Shown piece after piece: positions 14,749 through 15,157 of a DNA stretch of 15,157 nt. How positions within the stretch are numbered: the first letter of the stretch is position 1; every line of letters starts with the position of its first letter. The notes below the pieces were generated by a model. That model did not search any database, was not told the DNA's origin, and saw nothing but the letters and a program-made list of their open reading frames with translations. The translations under genes were made by a program, and so were the position numbers. Source of the DNA: Methylotenera_A sp031373695 (GTDB taxonomy: Bacteria; Pseudomonadota; Gammaproteobacteria; Burkholderiales; Methylophilaceae); assembly GCA_031373695.1 (NCBI GenBank), contig JANMNC010000165.1:1-15157 (forward strand), written 5' to 3'.

Positions 14749-15157
14749 ATGATTTTTAATTGCGCCACCTTTCAACTTAACCTCAATCGTCCGCATGTAA
14801 TGGGCATTGTAAATGTTACTCCTGATTCATTTTCTGACGGTGGCCAGTTTGTGTCGGCTGATAAAGCCATTGCGCATGCACTGCAATTGCTTGCGCAAGG
14901 TGCCGATATTCTAGACGTAGGTGGCGAATCGACGCGCCCAAACGCTACGCCCGTAAGCTTGCAACAAGAGTTAGATCGAGTGATTCCAGTAATTGAGGCG
15001 CTAGTTAAACAAGTTAATATTCCCATTTCAATTGATACTTACAAACCAGCGGTGATGCAGGCGGCAATTGCAGCAGGCGCCAGTATCGTTAACGACGTGC
15101 GTGCATTGCAAGAAGTTGATGGTTCGCAATTGAGTGCGTTGGATGTGGTTGCTAAAA
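14749..15157 (+). CDS. folP: Dihydropteroate synthase (5' part, cut off by window edge)
   Basis: Condenses 4-aminobenzoate with hydroxymethyl-dihydropterin diphosphate to make dihydropteroate in folate synthesis; it is the target of sulfonamides. 136 complete codons are visible. Signatures seen are MGIVNVTPDSFSDGG (18-32, Asn22), GADILDVGGESTRP (51-64) and SIDTYKP with its conserved Asp. The positions homologous to E. coli Phe28, Thr62, Arg63 and Pro64 carry the common sensitive-type residues. The start is taken as the ATG at 14749, which aligns with the E. coli N-terminus, although no Shine-Dalgarno sequence precedes it. An in-frame ATG at 14683 would add 22 hydrophobic and basic residues but lies against the ftsH terminator and is less likely. 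The ftsH-folP order is conserved, usually with glmM next, beyond this window. Confidence 0.95.
   Translation, partial: MIFNCATFQLNLNRPHVMGIVNVTPDSFSDGGQFVSADKAIAHALQLLAQGADILDVGGESTRPNATPVSLQQELDRVIPVIEALVKQVNIPISIDTYKPAVMQAAIAAGASIVNDVRALQEVDGSQLSALDVVAK

Noticed and set aside
14749..15157. Possible sulfonamide-resistance form of folP
   Set aside because: The visible positions tied to resistance (Phe28, Thr62, Arg63, Pro64 in E. coli numbering) carry common sensitive-type residues, there is no insertion near them, and the gene is in its normal chromosomal context.

Overview
The window reads as a chromosomal core region of a betaproteobacterium. Its modest GC content, the Fur, GreA and RlmE sequences, and the presence of a DUF4149 gene next to greA suggest a Methylophilaceae-type methylotroph (Methylotenera-like). 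That family assignment is inference from sequence flavour and gene order, not from a database search. Nothing in the window looks like a phage, plasmid, insertion sequence, CRISPR array, tRNA or rRNA.

Layout, left to right. (1) On the minus strand lie a truncated M48 lipoprotein metalloprotease gene (1-830) and fur (936-1361). (2) Divergent from fur, a plus-strand run holds bamE (outer-membrane assembly lipoprotein with a very long extra tail), dapB (lysine/diaminopimelate synthesis) and two paralogous membrane-bound GGDEF diguanylate cyclase genes. (3) A near-consensus sigma-70 promoter at 6106-6134 and a leader hairpin open the carA-carB operon (carbamoyl phosphate for arginine and pyrimidines). 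It is closed by an intrinsic terminator at 10624-10656. (4) greA (transcript cleavage factor) is followed by a small DUF4149 membrane protein gene, which converges on yhbY (ribosome-associated RNA-binding protein, minus strand). (5) Divergent from yhbY, rlmE (23S rRNA 2'-O-methyltransferase) and ftsH (membrane AAA protease) are followed by a strong intrinsic terminator at 14648-14682. The 5' part of folP (dihydropteroate synthase) runs off the right edge.

The order dapB-carA-carB-greA-(orf)-yhbY-rlmE-ftsH-folP and the fur/bamE divergent pair are long-standing proteobacterial neighbourhoods, so most of this region is ordinary housekeeping. The departures from that plan are the tandem GGDEF pair between dapB and carA, the roughly 270-residue repeat-bearing tail on BamE, and the hairpin at the very start of the carAB transcript. 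I do not see convincing evidence of an undescribed multi-gene system here. The GGDEF pair and the BamE tail are the items most worth a second look.

Spacing is tight throughout: no gene-free stretch exceeds about 180 bases. Clear Shine-Dalgarno sequences precede the M48 gene, carA, carB, greA and ftsH. They are weak or absent before bamE, dapB, both GGDEF genes, the DUF4149 gene, rlmE and folP.
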